DNA from: Abditibacteriaceae bacterium
Lineage (GTDB): Bacteria; Armatimonadota; Abditibacteriia; Abditibacteriales; Abditibacteriaceae
Direction: 5' to 3'
NCBI GenBank assembly: GCA_019239895.1
Contig: JAFAZH010000033.1
Location: 1-64,000 of the forward strand
DNA length: 64,000 bases
In this document: piece after piece, positions 7,438-17,300 of the stretch
Layout: each line of letters begins with the position of its first letter
Position numbering within the stretch: the first letter of the stretch is position 1
Translations under genes and position numbers: made by a program
Notes under the pieces: generated by a model
What the model was told of the DNA's origin: nothing
Seen by the model: only the letters and a program-made list of their open reading frames with translations
Database searches by the model: none

Positions 7438-9255
7438 ATGCTATCGCTGCGTGTTGGGCCTCTCGTGCGAGCCACCAGTGCTGATTCTGCTGTTATTTGG
7501 GTTGAATTATCTCACCCAGGCACCATTACGATTACTGCGACACCACAGCAGGAGACAACGGTAGACGGGCCTGAACGAGACACGTCTGCCGAATCAATAA
7601 CGCCAGCTCACATTGTGACATCCAGAACGGTATGTGTAGGCAATCGTTACTACGCAGCGCCCCAGTTAAGAGGCTTGCAACCAGCCACCTGGTATCGTTA
7701 CACGATTCAGGCCCAAAACGACCAATCTACTAACAATCAGTCCACAGCACCTCAACCTCAACGGGTCGTGCCGCACCAGTGTTTCCGCACCTTAGATAAT
7801 CCGGCGAGCCAGTACGCCCTCACCCTGGCCTATGGTTCCTGCCGCCGCTTAGTGAATCCTCGTCAGGATACGTTAAGTGCTCTGGGGCGTTGGCTGGTGC
7901 AGCACTATGAGGATCGGGAAAATCGTTGGCCCCGATTGTTGTTGCTGATCGGTGACCAAATTTATGCGGACGCGCCAAGTTCTGCGGCGATACGGCAACA
8001 TGCCTCCTTGCGCGGCGGAGCCAGGGACTTCTCCAACTTCGCCGCTCTCTATGAGTTTTCCTGGACGCATGACACCTCTGTGCGCCAGGCTCTCGCTACC
8101 GTCCCAACCTATATGATCTGTGACGATCATGAAATTACCAATGGCTGGAACACTGTCCCTTTCTGGCGGGCCGCACAACTCAAGCAGGGTAACGAGCAGT
8201 TGTTAGTGGATGGCCTGGTCGCTTACTGGATTTATCAGGGGTGGGGCAATCTGCTTCAGCGCAATGTGGAGGATAAGCCGAGAGCGCCAGATGAAGCACC
8301 TGCGGATGATCCTCGTTTGCAAATTATGGCAGCGGCGGCACAAAGCGGGGACGCCCTGGAAGAACTGCGCACCTGTATGCGCCAGTCGATCTATGGGAAG
8401 ACCCGGTTGCAGTGGTATTATTCGATTCCCACCTCGCCCCCCCTCTTCGTCAGCGATGCGCGTACTGACCGCGAAGAGCGATTAGCGCCACAGCCCATCG
8501 AGCCAGGGGCGGAAACTTCTAACCGTATTATGAGCCAGCAGCAGATGGATATGCTTAAAAGTTGGCTCGCTACCCACCAGGCTCAGCCTGCTGTCCTCGT
8601 TTCCTCGGTGCCTGTGTTGCTACCGCCGCTGATCGGGTTCGCCGAGTATGTGATGGGGCGAAGATTCGGGCCGCAATCCAGTCGTATCTGGCATTTGATT
8701 GCGCATCTCATGGGTCACCTGCAACAGAAATTCGGGGAGAAGGCACAGTTCGACCACTGGCCTGTTTTTGCCCAAACTTGGGACGAAGTAGTTGATCTTC
8801 TCAAGACCCAACCGCAAGAGATTTTGGTGCTTTCCGGGGATGTGCATTTCTCTTACACAATGGAAGCCCGATTGAAGGCGGGAAAGGCAACAGATGCTTC
8901 AGATGGAGCAGTTCATAAATCCAGTCCCCGTCTTTTACAATTTGTCTGTTCCCCCATTGACAATAGACTCGGCACGCGCAGTCGCCGTAAAATCCTGGCC
9001 CAGTCCTGGTTGCAGCAAGGCAGTTATGGAGGCTTGCAAACATGCATCAGACCACTGTACGCCAGCTACAGGCAAAAGGCAGAAAAACGGGTGTGCAAGG
9101 ATTTGCTCTTTGGCAATTCCCTGGCCTTTGTGAGTTTCCAACCGCAAGCTAATGGAAGTTATCACATCCAACAGGAATACATGGGGGTTGACAATGGGCA
9201 CTTAAAACCACGCGCCAAATGCCAGCTACAAACGCAACGTTCCGTGCCCACTTAG
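7438..9255 (+). CDS. PhoD-like metallophosphatase / alkaline phosphatase D family
   Basis: A 605-residue protein with an N-terminal fibronectin-like domain (about 1-110; GPLVRATSADSAVIWVEL, then LQPATWYRYTIQA) as in PhoD-type enzymes. A metallophosphoesterase domain follows, with YGSCRR, LLLIGDQIYADAPSS, MICDDHEITNGWN and, near residue 467, LSGDVHFSYT. The GDQ, DDHE and GDVHF segments are the expected metal ligands. No signal peptide is visible, so unlike secreted PhoD it may be cytoplasmic, similar to other PhoD-like proteins without leaders. Substrates would be phosphodiesters or phosphomonoesters. A small membrane-protein gene begins one base after its stop codon, so the two are almost certainly co-transcribed. 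Confidence 0.88.
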   Translation: MLSLRVGPLVRATSADSAVIWVELSHPGTITITATPQQETTVDGPERDTSAESITPAHIVTSRTVCVGNRYYAAPQLRGLQPATWYRYTIQAQNDQSTNNQSTAPQPQRVVPHQCFRTLDNPASQYALTLAYGSCRRLVNPRQDTLSALGRWLVQHYEDRENRWPRLLLLIGDQIYADAPSSAAIRQHASLRGGARDFSNFAALYEFSWTHDTSVRQALATVPTYMICDDHEITNGWNTVPFWRAAQLKQGNEQLLVDGLVAYWIYQGWGNLLQRNVEDKPRAPDEAPADDPRLQIMAAAAQSGDALEELRTCMRQSIYGKTRLQWYYSIPTSPPLFVSDARTDREERLAPQPIEPGAETSNRIMSQQQMDMLKSWLATHQAQPAVLVSSVPVLLPPLIGFAEYVMGRRFGPQSSRIWHLIAHLMGHLQQKFGEKAQFDHWPVFAQTWDEVVDLLKTQPQEILVLSGDVHFSYTMEARLKAGKATDASDGAVHKSSPRLLQFVCSPIDNRLGTRSRRKILAQSWLQQGSYGGLQTCIRPLYASYRQKAEKRVCKDLLFGNSLAFVSFQPQANGSYHIQQEYMGVDNGHLKPRAKCQLQTQRSVPT

Positions 9256-9256
9256 A

Positions 9257-9523
9257 ATGCAGCCAACCGACATGAATACTTTGGATGACCAGGACAATGA
9301 ACTTCCCACAGAAGCAGAAAGTGGCGCAGCCCCATCACTGGCTCACGACAATAGTTGTGGCCGGTTCGTCGCCGGAATGATGGCGATGGTTGCGGCGACG
9401 GTGACACTTATCTTCGCTCATGCTAGCAGGATTCCCCTACCCTGGTTGGCTTTATTGCCTGTCGGTGTGGGCTTTTTGCTGCTCCTGTGTTTTTACAGAA
9501 TAGGTCTCTGGACGTGGCGGTAA
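9257..9523 (+). CDS. Small membrane protein with two TM helices
   Basis: An 88-residue protein; an in-frame ATG at 9272 is an alternative start. The first 35 residues are acidic and hydrophilic. Two hydrophobic helices follow (about residues 36-56 and 61-82) separated by a short loop with proline, and the protein ends with TWR. It begins one base after the stop of the PhoD-like gene, which argues for translational coupling and a related role, perhaps membrane recruitment. No family is recognised. Confidence 0.6.
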   Translation: MQPTDMNTLDDQDNELPTEAESGAAPSLAHDNSCGRFVAGMMAMVAATVTLIFAHASRIPLPWLALLPVGVGFLLLLCFYRIGLWTWR

Positions 9524-9531
9524 CAGAGTGG

Positions 9532-11346
9532 TTACTTTACGGGTCGCAATGTGATGCTTTCCACGTTTATCATCTTCCAGGCAGGTTCGGCTTTAGGCTG
9601 CATGGTGAGTGTATATTTACCGGGCTGAGAAAACTTGATGCGCCCTAAATCCTGCCGTACAAAATGATCCCAACCACCCGTGTCCCGCGTGCGCCCAACC
9701 AACTGCTGGTTATCCACACTCACCACGTATTCGCTGCCACCCGCGCCATTCTCACACGCATAATTGATAGCGCCCTGGAATTCGCCTGGATGCGTGACGT
9801 TAAACGTCCAACTGATGGAATCTTTGGGATTGTTCCAGAAACCAATGTTGCCCCCGGCGGCGCGGTTTTCTACTCTGGGGGAAGTACCATGAATATCGGC
9901 AGTGTTGGCTTCCAGATTAAGTGTACCGTTGGCCTGTTGCGCTATAGTTAAATCCACATTGGGTTGGCCGTTGATTTCTAAGACGATAACAGAAGCATTC
10001 TCATCGGGCAGATAATCGGGCAAGCTGATATTAACGCCGGAGGCGTTACTTTTCACGGCCAATGGCTTGTGTGTGGCATCGGACAGCAAATAAGCAGCAG
10101 TGACCTGGTTTTTGAGGCCGGACAAGGTCAGAGTATCGCCTGGCCGCTTGAAGAGATGCACAAAAATCTTACCGGGTTTGGTGGTGAGGGCACCCCAATC
10201 AAATTTGCGATTGCCGTAGGGACTTGGCCCGGTGCCGTAGATGGCATCGCCGTTCACCTTCAACCAGTTGCCCATGCTAATTAAACGGTCTTGCATCACC
10301 ACTGGAATACGCCCATCCGCCGTTGGCCCGATGTCGAGCAGCAGATTCCCGCCCTGGCTAACCATCTGGATTAAGAGTTGAATTAAACCCTGACGGGTGC
10401 GGTAATCGTCATAATCTTCGTTGCGGTTATAGCCGTAGGAAGCACCAATACCCCGACTCTCTTCCCATTGATGACCGGGGCCAGCCTTAAAGTCAGTGCC
10501 ACCACCATACTCCGTCGTATAGTAGCCACCATGATGGCCGCGTGTATCACTGCCCCAGCGGTCATCTATGATTAAATCAGCGCCACATCCCGAATCGTTG
10601 TACAGCCAGGCCAGCAATTCTGGCGAGTGCCACTCGGCAGCAGTATGCTCCCATTCACCATCCGCGAAGATAATCGAAGGTTTGTAGCGCGTCACAACAT
10701 CTTTGAACTGGGGAAAGAAGTGCTCATCGCGGAATTTGGCGAAGTTATTTTTATAAAGCGGGTTATACCATTCATACAGCGAATAATAGAAACCCATTTT
10801 AAGTCCACGCGCCCGCACCGCCGTGGTGAGGTCACCCAACAGGTCACGCTTGGGGCCAACTTCTACACTGTTCCAGGGGCGGCCCCAGTCTCGGCTGGCG
10901 TCCTGATTAGGCCATAAGGCGAACCCTTCATGATGCTTGGAAGTGAGCACCACATATTTTGCACCACTGCGCACAAAGACCTCGGCCCACTGCTCTGGCT
11001 TGAAGAGATCAGCTTTGAAAAGAGGTGCAAAGTTCTCATAAGGAAAATCTGCGCCATAAGTCTTCTCATGAAACTTCCAGGTCGCGCCGTTTTTATCTTG
11101 CATGGAGTGCCAATACCACTCGGCATAGGTGCCCTTGGGTGCCCATGAGGGCACGGAATAAACGCCCCAGTGAATAAAGATGCCGAACTTAGCATCTTGA
11201 TACCATTGCGGTATCGGCCGGCTATCCAGGGAAGCCCAGTTCGCTTCATACTTCTTCACAGGTTGTGCTGTAGTCGCAGTTTGCCCGATGGCGTATCTGG
11301 CGCTGCAAAGCGCAAGTGTTGAGAGCAATAAAAGAGATTTTTTCAT
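9532..11346 (-). CDS. Secreted alpha-L-fucosidase (GH29), second paralogue
   Basis: About 604 residues from the ATG at 11346 (MKKSLLLLSTLALC signal peptide). The open frame extends upstream to 11460, but that part runs through a palindromic repeat and is unlikely to be translated. GH29 hallmarks are AKFGIFIHWGVYSVP, LTSKHHEGFALWP, and the nucleophile region SIIFADGEWEH. A domain near the end, with SISWTFNVTHPGEFQGAINY and DTGGWDHF, parallels the C-terminal module of the fucosidase at 988-2775. The two enzymes differ enough around the catalytic Asp (FADGEWE against WFDGGWE) to suggest different linkage preferences. The gene is convergent with the PhoD/small-membrane-protein pair. Confidence 0.92.
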   Translation of the reverse strand: MKKSLLLLSTLALCSARYAIGQTATTAQPVKKYEANWASLDSRPIPQWYQDAKFGIFIHWGVYSVPSWAPKGTYAEWYWHSMQDKNGATWKFHEKTYGADFPYENFAPLFKADLFKPEQWAEVFVRSGAKYVVLTSKHHEGFALWPNQDASRDWGRPWNSVEVGPKRDLLGDLTTAVRARGLKMGFYYSLYEWYNPLYKNNFAKFRDEHFFPQFKDVVTRYKPSIIFADGEWEHTAAEWHSPELLAWLYNDSGCGADLIIDDRWGSDTRGHHGGYYTTEYGGGTDFKAGPGHQWEESRGIGASYGYNRNEDYDDYRTRQGLIQLLIQMVSQGGNLLLDIGPTADGRIPVVMQDRLISMGNWLKVNGDAIYGTGPSPYGNRKFDWGALTTKPGKIFVHLFKRPGDTLTLSGLKNQVTAAYLLSDATHKPLAVKSNASGVNISLPDYLPDENASVIVLEINGQPNVDLTIAQQANGTLNLEANTADIHGTSPRVENRAAGGNIGFWNNPKDSISWTFNVTHPGEFQGAINYACENGAGGSEYVVSVDNQQLVGRTRDTGGWDHFVRQDLGRIKFSQPGKYTLTMQPKAEPAWKMINVESITLRPVK

Positions 11347-11392
11347 GGTAGAATAGTTAGCGGTTAACAGGTAATTATATGCAGGTCTGATG

Positions 11393-11518
11393 TAGCACCC
11401 ACCCGTCAACGAGTGGGCTGAGGGCAAAAGCCCGGTGAACGGGGCTACGGACAAACCCATAGCCCCGTTCAGGGGGCTTCAAGGTTCAGCCCGCTGCTTT
11501 AGCGGCGGGTCGCGCACC
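11393..11518. repeat. Cluster of palindromic repeats between fucosidase and MFS genes
   Basis: The core hairpin pairs 11428-11447 (AAGCCCGGTGAACGGGGCTA) with 11460-11479, with two mismatches. Outside it, ACCCACCCGTCAACGAGTGGG and CAGCCCGCTGCTTTAGCGGC form further hairpins. The wording resembles repeats common in cyanobacteria and Chloroflexi. The cluster occupies nearly all of the intergenic space and may also end transcription of the MFS gene. Confidence 0.75.
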
Positions 11519-11519
11519 A

Positions 11520-12758
11520 TCAGGCAGGTTTTAAGTCGGGTATTTCTTCGCTAAACGACACACCCTTCGCTTCACGCCCCAGCGCCGTAATCACTGCCAC
11601 ACTGATGAACACGATGACGACAACTGAAGCCATTGCACGCCCATAATCATTATGATAATGATGCTCAGCGAGATTGGTTTGGAGCGTGGCATTGATGGCC
11701 GACAACAAGTTGCCCAACTGATAAGCAAAACCAGTAAAGGTACCACGCAGGGCATTGGGGGCAAGTTCTGTCAGGTGCGCGGGAATAACGCCCCACGCGC
11801 CTTGCACCATGAACTGCATCAGAAACGCCCCCAGAGCTAACATCGCCGCAGTTTTAGAAAACGCCCATAAGGGGATCATCGGCAAGGCCAGCAACGCCGC
11901 AATAATGATGGCTTTGCGTCGCCCGATTCTCTGCGACAGGCTACCGAAAAAGATGCCGCCAATCAGTGCCCCAATATTATAGATAATAGCGATGGTTGAA
12001 ACAGTGCCGGGTTCAAAGTGGTGTTGCACCTGGAGGAACGTGGGATAAATATCTTGCGTGCCGTGAGACATAAAAGTAAAGGCCGTCATCAAGAGCACCA
12101 GATAAGCAAAAAGGCCAGCGTTGGCCCGCACCGCCGCACCCATGTTAACGGGTGCCGGTTGCTGGCGACGCTCCCAGACGGGAGATTCCTTGACCTTAGC
12201 GCGGATAAACAATGACAGCAAGGCAGGTAATGCGCCAATGAAAAACATGGCACGCCAACCCCAATGGGGAGCTACTAAGGGGAACACAATAGCCGCAAGG
12301 ATATAGCCCACGACATAGCCCTCTTGCAAAACGCCGGAGAAAAAGCCACGCGACTCTGCGGGAATAGTTTCCATCGCCAGGGATGCGCCGATGCCCCATT
12401 CGCCACCCATCGCTACCCCGAAGAGGGTGCGCAAAATCAGAAAGGACGTTAAGCTCGGGGCAAAACCCGACAGTAACTCAAGAATCGAGTAGAGAATGAC
12501 ATCTACCATCAAGACCATGCGCCGCCCGTAACGATCAGCCGCCAGGCCAAAGATAAATGCGCCCACCGGTCGCAAGGCGAGAGTTAAGGTCAGGGCTAAA
12601 GCGACATGGGTTTTATCCGTGCCAAATTCTTTAGCCACATCTTTGATGACAAAAACCAGAATAAAAAAATCAAAGGCATCCAATGTCCAGCCGAGGAAAC
12701 TGGCGATAAAGGTATTGCGTTGATCCGGCGACAGCGTGCGGATGTGTGATAACCCCAT
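11520..12758 (-). CDS. MFS transporter, sialate/lactate:H+ symporter (SHS)-like
   Basis: A 412-residue protein with 12 predicted TM helices. The first helix region reads FLGWTLDAFDFFILVFVIKD, which is characteristic of organic-acid and sialate symporters (NanT, JEN1, AAHS-type). The loop 2-3 motif is AADRYGRRMVLM, the TM5 region is MGGEWGIGASLAMETIPAES, and the second-half motif is SQRIGRRKAI. NanT-like carriers import sialic acid, and relatives carry lactate, pyruvate or aromatic acids; the substrate here is open. It is bracketed by two palindromic repeat clusters (11393-11518 and 12837-12953). No clear ribosome-binding site precedes the ATG at 12758. Confidence 0.88.
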   Translation of the reverse strand: MGLSHIRTLSPDQRNTFIASFLGWTLDAFDFFILVFVIKDVAKEFGTDKTHVALALTLTLALRPVGAFIFGLAADRYGRRMVLMVDVILYSILELLSGFAPSLTSFLILRTLFGVAMGGEWGIGASLAMETIPAESRGFFSGVLQEGYVVGYILAAIVFPLVAPHWGWRAMFFIGALPALLSLFIRAKVKESPVWERRQQPAPVNMGAAVRANAGLFAYLVLLMTAFTFMSHGTQDIYPTFLQVQHHFEPGTVSTIAIIYNIGALIGGIFFGSLSQRIGRRKAIIIAALLALPMIPLWAFSKTAAMLALGAFLMQFMVQGAWGVIPAHLTELAPNALRGTFTGFAYQLGNLLSAINATLQTNLAEHHYHNDYGRAMASVVVIVFISVAVITALGREAKGVSFSEEIPDLKPA

Positions 12759-12836
12759 GCTATTGACTATATCAGCATAAGAGGACTGTATTCAAAGCAT
12801 ATGACTTATTAACTCAACTTGCTGCCTTGGCCAGGC

Positions 12837-12953
12837 AGCGGTTAAAACCACGGGCTGCAAGACCAAGCCCGCCTGCGCGGACTTCAAGTCGCCGTAGGAC
12901 GACTTGTTACGCACCACCCGTGACTCAAGACACGGGTGGTGCGTAACAAGTCG
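12837..12953. repeat. Palindromic repeat with 23-bp perfect arms and competing hairpin
   Basis: Arms 12900-12922 and 12931-12953 are exact complements around an 8-base loop (CGACTTGTTACGCACCACCC plus GTG). The left arm can alternatively pair its CGACTTG with CAAGTCG at 12885-12891. Upstream, GGTTAAAACCACGGGCTGCA and AAGCCCGCCTGCGCGGACTT match a repeat style I know from cyanobacteria. The gene-free stretch 12759-13091 holds this element and a shorter imperfect repeat of ACAAGCTGG around 12998-13064; nothing else is recognisable there. Confidence 0.8.
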
Positions 12954-13091
12954 AGTTTCACTAATACTTAGTCATGGTAGATATTGGCCCACCTCAGTAC
13001 CAATACAAGCTGGCTCGGAACTCGTCTACTGCCGTTAGCAGAAAGGATGCTGAACCAGCTTGTTGTGATAGGACTTTAATGATGCTACCGC

Positions 13092-13280
13092 TTACCTAAC
13101 AGAGGACTCCCCACTCTGTTGGTTGCCAAAAGCCGCTTCCGCATCGCGCCGATCTTCGCCGCTCTGAATGCGCTGGTCAATAGCCTCGGCATCCGGCATC
13201 TCATTTTCAGATGGCCCCGTATCATCCTGTTGTTGTGTTCCACTACTACTGGCTGTTGCTTGTTGCTGATCATCTGCCAT
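13092..13280 (-). CDS. Small acidic, glutamine-rich hypothetical protein
   Basis: A 62-residue hydrophilic peptide rich in Gln, Asp, Glu and Ser with no hydrophobic core, so it is probably disordered. GAGGTG lies eight bases before the ATG at 13280, which favours this frame over the overlapping frame at 13085-13273. It includes a DAEAIDQRIQSGEDRRDAEA stretch that could form a short amphipathic helix. It lies about 80 bp downstream of the Rieske/DUF2231 gene on the opposite side of that gene's 3' end, with the same orientation. No family is recognised. Confidence 0.6.
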   Translation of the reverse strand: MADDQQQATASSSGTQQQDDTGPSENEMPDAEAIDQRIQSGEDRRDAEAAFGNQQSGESSVR

Positions 13281-13359
13281 AACTTATCACCTCTAAGAGA
13301 GAATAGGCCCCATCTAAAAACTTGCCAAACCTGTGCCAGAGAAGCGGGGAGAGGGCTTG

Positions 13360-14238
13360 CTATTCCTTGTTCACACGCACTTCGATATAGCCGCCACGAA
13401 CCCGCGCTTCAAGGCAAGGCTGGGGATGCGTGGCGGGGCCATCCAGGACACTGCCATCTTGCAGGGTGAAACGCGAGCCATGCCAAGGGCAAACGACGCT
13501 ATCGCCTTCCAGTTTGCCTTCGGCCAGGGGGCCGCCTAAGTGGGAGCAGGTCTCAGACAGTGCATAAATATTTTCACCCCGGCGCACCAGGAGTATTTTT
13601 ACTTCTCCGGCTGCGGCACGCACCAATTTACCTTCAGGCAAATCTGCATCGGGCAGGACAGGAATAAAGTTATCGGGCATCTCCTCACGCGGCGCGTGGT
13701 CTACACCGATCTTTTCGGTGTAGACCAAAGCGCCGCCGAGGTAAGCGGCACTGCCGGAAATGGCATAGCCCAACCAGGCGAGAGTGCGACCAGAACCGCG
13801 CTTGCCACTTTTCCTCATAAACCATGAGGCAATATAAAGTGCCGTCGCCGTTATATTGAGCAAACCATGCACAACCCCAACTTTGCGGGCGCGGCCATCG
13901 GTATCTGACCAGTCGGTTAAACCTGCCGCTGCCGAGGCCAACGCCCCTAAAATACCCAGCCCAACGGCGACATCGGCACCCTTGCCGTATTCTTTGCGGC
14001 CAGTAGCGGCTTCAATCACATCTAACACAAAAGCGGTTGTCCAAGAACCAATGGGCACATCGGTTATCACCGGGTGCAACTGATGCCCCAGCCAGGTGCC
14101 GTGCATGAAGTTCTTGACCTTCTGCCCGGCACTTCCGCCAGCTTTATAGGCGCCCTGCACCGCACTCCCCAGACCATCAGCCACCGGTTCAATCCATTCC
14201 TGCTGATTAATGGCTTCCAACACAGGTTCAGAATTCAT
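13360..14238 (-). CDS. DUF2231 membrane domain fused to C-terminal Rieske [2Fe-2S] domain
   Basis: A 292-residue protein. Residues about 40-185 contain the DUF2231 membrane part, with HPVITDVPIGSWTTAFVLDV and four hydrophobic helices. The C-terminal 95 residues are a Rieske ferredoxin domain with CSHLGG and CPWHGSRF, giving the two Cys and two His ligands of a [2Fe-2S] cluster. DUF2231-Rieske fusions are found in soil and extremophile bacteria, where they are thought to take part in membrane-linked electron transfer; the partner is unknown. GAGG occurs about ten bases before the ATG. No quinol oxidase or cytochrome gene is adjacent, so its place in a chain cannot be inferred from context. Confidence 0.88.
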   Translation of the reverse strand: MNSEPVLEAINQQEWIEPVADGLGSAVQGAYKAGGSAGQKVKNFMHGTWLGHQLHPVITDVPIGSWTTAFVLDVIEAATGRKEYGKGADVAVGLGILGALASAAAGLTDWSDTDGRARKVGVVHGLLNITATALYIASWFMRKSGKRGSGRTLAWLGYAISGSAAYLGGALVYTEKIGVDHAPREEMPDNFIPVLPDADLPEGKLVRAAAGEVKILLVRRGENIYALSETCSHLGGPLAEGKLEGDSVVCPWHGSRFTLQDGSVLDGPATHPQPCLEARVRGGYIEVRVNKE

Positions 14239-14342
14239 TGCGCTTCGCCTCGATTCTTTAGCATTCCTACAACTCCAGGTTAACTCTCCGACCTAAAATG
14301 CAATGGCTTCAAAGCAACTCGCGTGCCACTTAAAAGAATTGA

Positions 14343-17300
14343 CTACCGCTTAAAATTCAATTCGCCCCAGTTCTTCGGCTCCATCTGCAACTCAAAGACG
14401 GCATCGTCCACAATGCCAGTATGTTGATTATTCCAATAGGTGCGTAGCCGCGTTCTTCCACCTGCCGGGTCACCGTGCGTGACACCGAAATCTCCATGCA
14501 GTGTTAATCCGTCAACAGGTTTCAGTTCTAATGCAGTGAGGGGAATTATAGCTTCCACCACATAACTATCAGCACGTTTATTCACGGTGATTTTAGCATC
14601 GCGCACTTCATCTACGAAATCCATTGGATAAGCCTTAATCACGCCGGAGCTAAAAGTTTTAGGTTTCTTGTCGCGTGCCACTTTGCGATAGAGCATCGCC
14701 AGATTACGGCCTTGAAAGTTACCAATGGATAAGCGTAAATCACTCAGTGCCGCTTCGCCACGATTCTTATCTGCTGTTGGATTGGTGCCGATTTGGAAGT
14801 CTACGGTGTCACCACCAAGATACAGTTGCGTTGGGTCGGCAGCACTATTGAGCCACGGAGAATTATCTTTCACATCCCAGGTTAAATAGAGATTCTGCTC
14901 GTCCCAGGCCGCCGCTGAGCGCACTGCCGCCTCATCACTTTTCTTGTAGCTGATAAGCTCAGCACCTTTGAAATCATTATCAAGATTACCTGTGAATGTT
15001 GGGGTCATGCGCTTAACTGTCATCTGGTGTGTGCCAACCGCTGCCTGGAGTTGCGCATCGTGCATGGCTTGGGCGCGGAGTTCATCTTGCGCAGTGATGC
15101 GAATGGTGCCACCTGGCAACGCTCTAACACTTTCTAAGCCTGTGACTTCCACGTTCCAAAAAGCTGTCTTGCCCGCTTGCAGGTAAAGATGGCCAAGGGG
15201 ATTATTCCTATCACCGGGTGTATAGGCAATGGAGCCGCCGAAATCCTCTCCTCCCATACCAGGAGGAGCATTGCTCACATCAGCGCCAGGCACGGCCTGG
15301 GCAGACCATTGCACCTGAAGGGGATCAGGCTGAAAGAGGCGAGTCAGATAAAAGCCGTCACCCGTCAGAATATGCCACTCGCCGACATTGGTGGGAATCA
15401 CCCAGATATTGCCGATGGGGGCAGGTAGCTTGGCCGTTCCCGTAATGTCGAAGGCTCCACGAATCAGGCCGGGTTCGGCTGGTGTCGCGTTGTGCGAGCC
15501 ATGCACACCGACAAAGTTATTGGGGTAGCTCCAAATCATCTTACCCGTAGCAATGTCGTAGGCATCGAACCAGGCGCGGTCTACACCGTAGGCACCATTA
15601 TACAGCATCAGACGACCATCGGCGGAACCCAAACCATTCCCCGCGCCCATTCCACCCTGCTCCCCTGCATTCGGCAGATGAATCGGGTTTTGCAAATCAT
15701 AGAGCGGCGCACCCGCAGGCGTGAAGCCCTTGACTTTAAATTGCGAGTAGTTGCCAGCACCCGCATAGAGCGTTAAGTCCGGCGTTACCCACATATACCA
15801 GCCGCTAAAACGCACTGTGCCGGGAATGGTATTCTCTTCACTGGCTTGGCGCTGGCCATCGCCATTGGCATCAGCCCAGTAAGTTGTGCGGGCATCGTTG
15901 CCCTTGCCATCATAAGTGAATTGGGAGCGTAGTTTATAATTAGCATCACTGATTCGCTCAAAGATGCTAATCTTCCCTGCCTCGAACTGCCCAGCAGAGG
16001 CAACGACGAGATATAAGCGGCCATTGCTGCCAACGCCAAAGCGAACATTACCCATCCCATCGCGTGTGATGACAGCCCGACAGGTAGCACGCCCGGTGGT
16101 TGGGTCTATCCGCCACTCACATCCCTGCCCCGCCATAATATTTGGATCAAGTGGATCAATGGCCCCACCAGTCGCCCCATAGCTGGTCGGGCCAAAGAAC
16201 TCTTGACTTAACTGGCCGCTACGAATGTCCCAGGCACTCACGCGCTTGGGCGCATCATCAGCTTCGGCCACCCACAATTTGCCGTCGCCAGACACAGCAA
16301 GACTATGAATAAAGCGCATTCCATCTGGTTGCCACTGGCCCTGCAAGGCACGTCCACCTGCGCGGCCTATGGTGTCTGCTACGTGTCCATCAGCATTAAA
16401 GACCTTGACCTGATTATCCGGCTCACCCACCCCGACGTAAATCTTGCCGCTGTCATCCGTTGTCAAACAAGTCGCATTGGTCAAACCATCAATGATAGTC
16501 TCGGTCTGACCGCTCCACGGATTCACCCGCAAAACTTTGGTGCCACCAGAAAGCACATAGATATGTGAAGGCGACCGCCCGGCGATAAACCCAACCGAAG
16601 TCGCTCGCATACCACTCGGTGCAAGCACATTGACAATCTGCAAGAGCTTGCCCGTTTTAGCATCCACGATGGCGATCAGATTAGCGGAGGTGAAGTTCAG
16701 GAAAAGCGTGCCATCTTTAGCTTCGATGCCATCGGCCTTTTCAGGCTTGCCAGTAGCATCCGGCCATAGCCCCTTGACCATTAAGTCCGCATCCGTGCTG
16801 TCGCCCCAGGAGAGGTAAGTGCCATCTTTGGCGTTCAGCTTATAGAGAGCAGCCCCCTCAGCGGCAGGGCCACTCGCGCCACCCAACACATAAACCACAC
16901 CATTATCTACAACCAACGCTTTAACCCCGGCAATGCCTGCACGATTGTTACTCCATTTCACATTGCCATTGAGATCACAGCCAATAAGGGCTTTACCGGC
17001 TTCTGCCATGCTCCAGCCCAGGTAAACCTGACTCTTGTCTGTCGCCGCTGCCACAGGAATACCATGATCGCCGCCCCAGTTCGTATTAGCTCCATTATCC
17101 CACGGTGTCGTGCCACCATTGGCGGCCCAACCGCGCAACTTCAGCCCGATGCCAGTATTTAGCAAGGCACTCCAGGTATAAGTGCCAGGAGCTACCGGTT
17201 GTCCCGGCATATTCCAGTTGGGCGTCGTGAGTCCATCCCACAACACCTCATGGCGGCCTTTGGTGTAGAAGGCTCCATTCAGCAGGTGGCGCACCACGCG

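Noticed and set aside
11347..11460. N-terminal extension of the second fucosidase
   Set aside because: The extension is encoded by the palindromic repeat cluster, while the signal peptide begins at 11346.
11393..12953. Composite transposon carrying the MFS transporter
   Set aside because: The flanking repeats are not full inverted copies of one another, and no transposase gene is present.
13085..13273. Alternative overlapping frame to the small acidic protein
   Set aside because: It lacks the GAGGTG site that precedes the ATG at 13280, and its product is basic without a plausible pattern.
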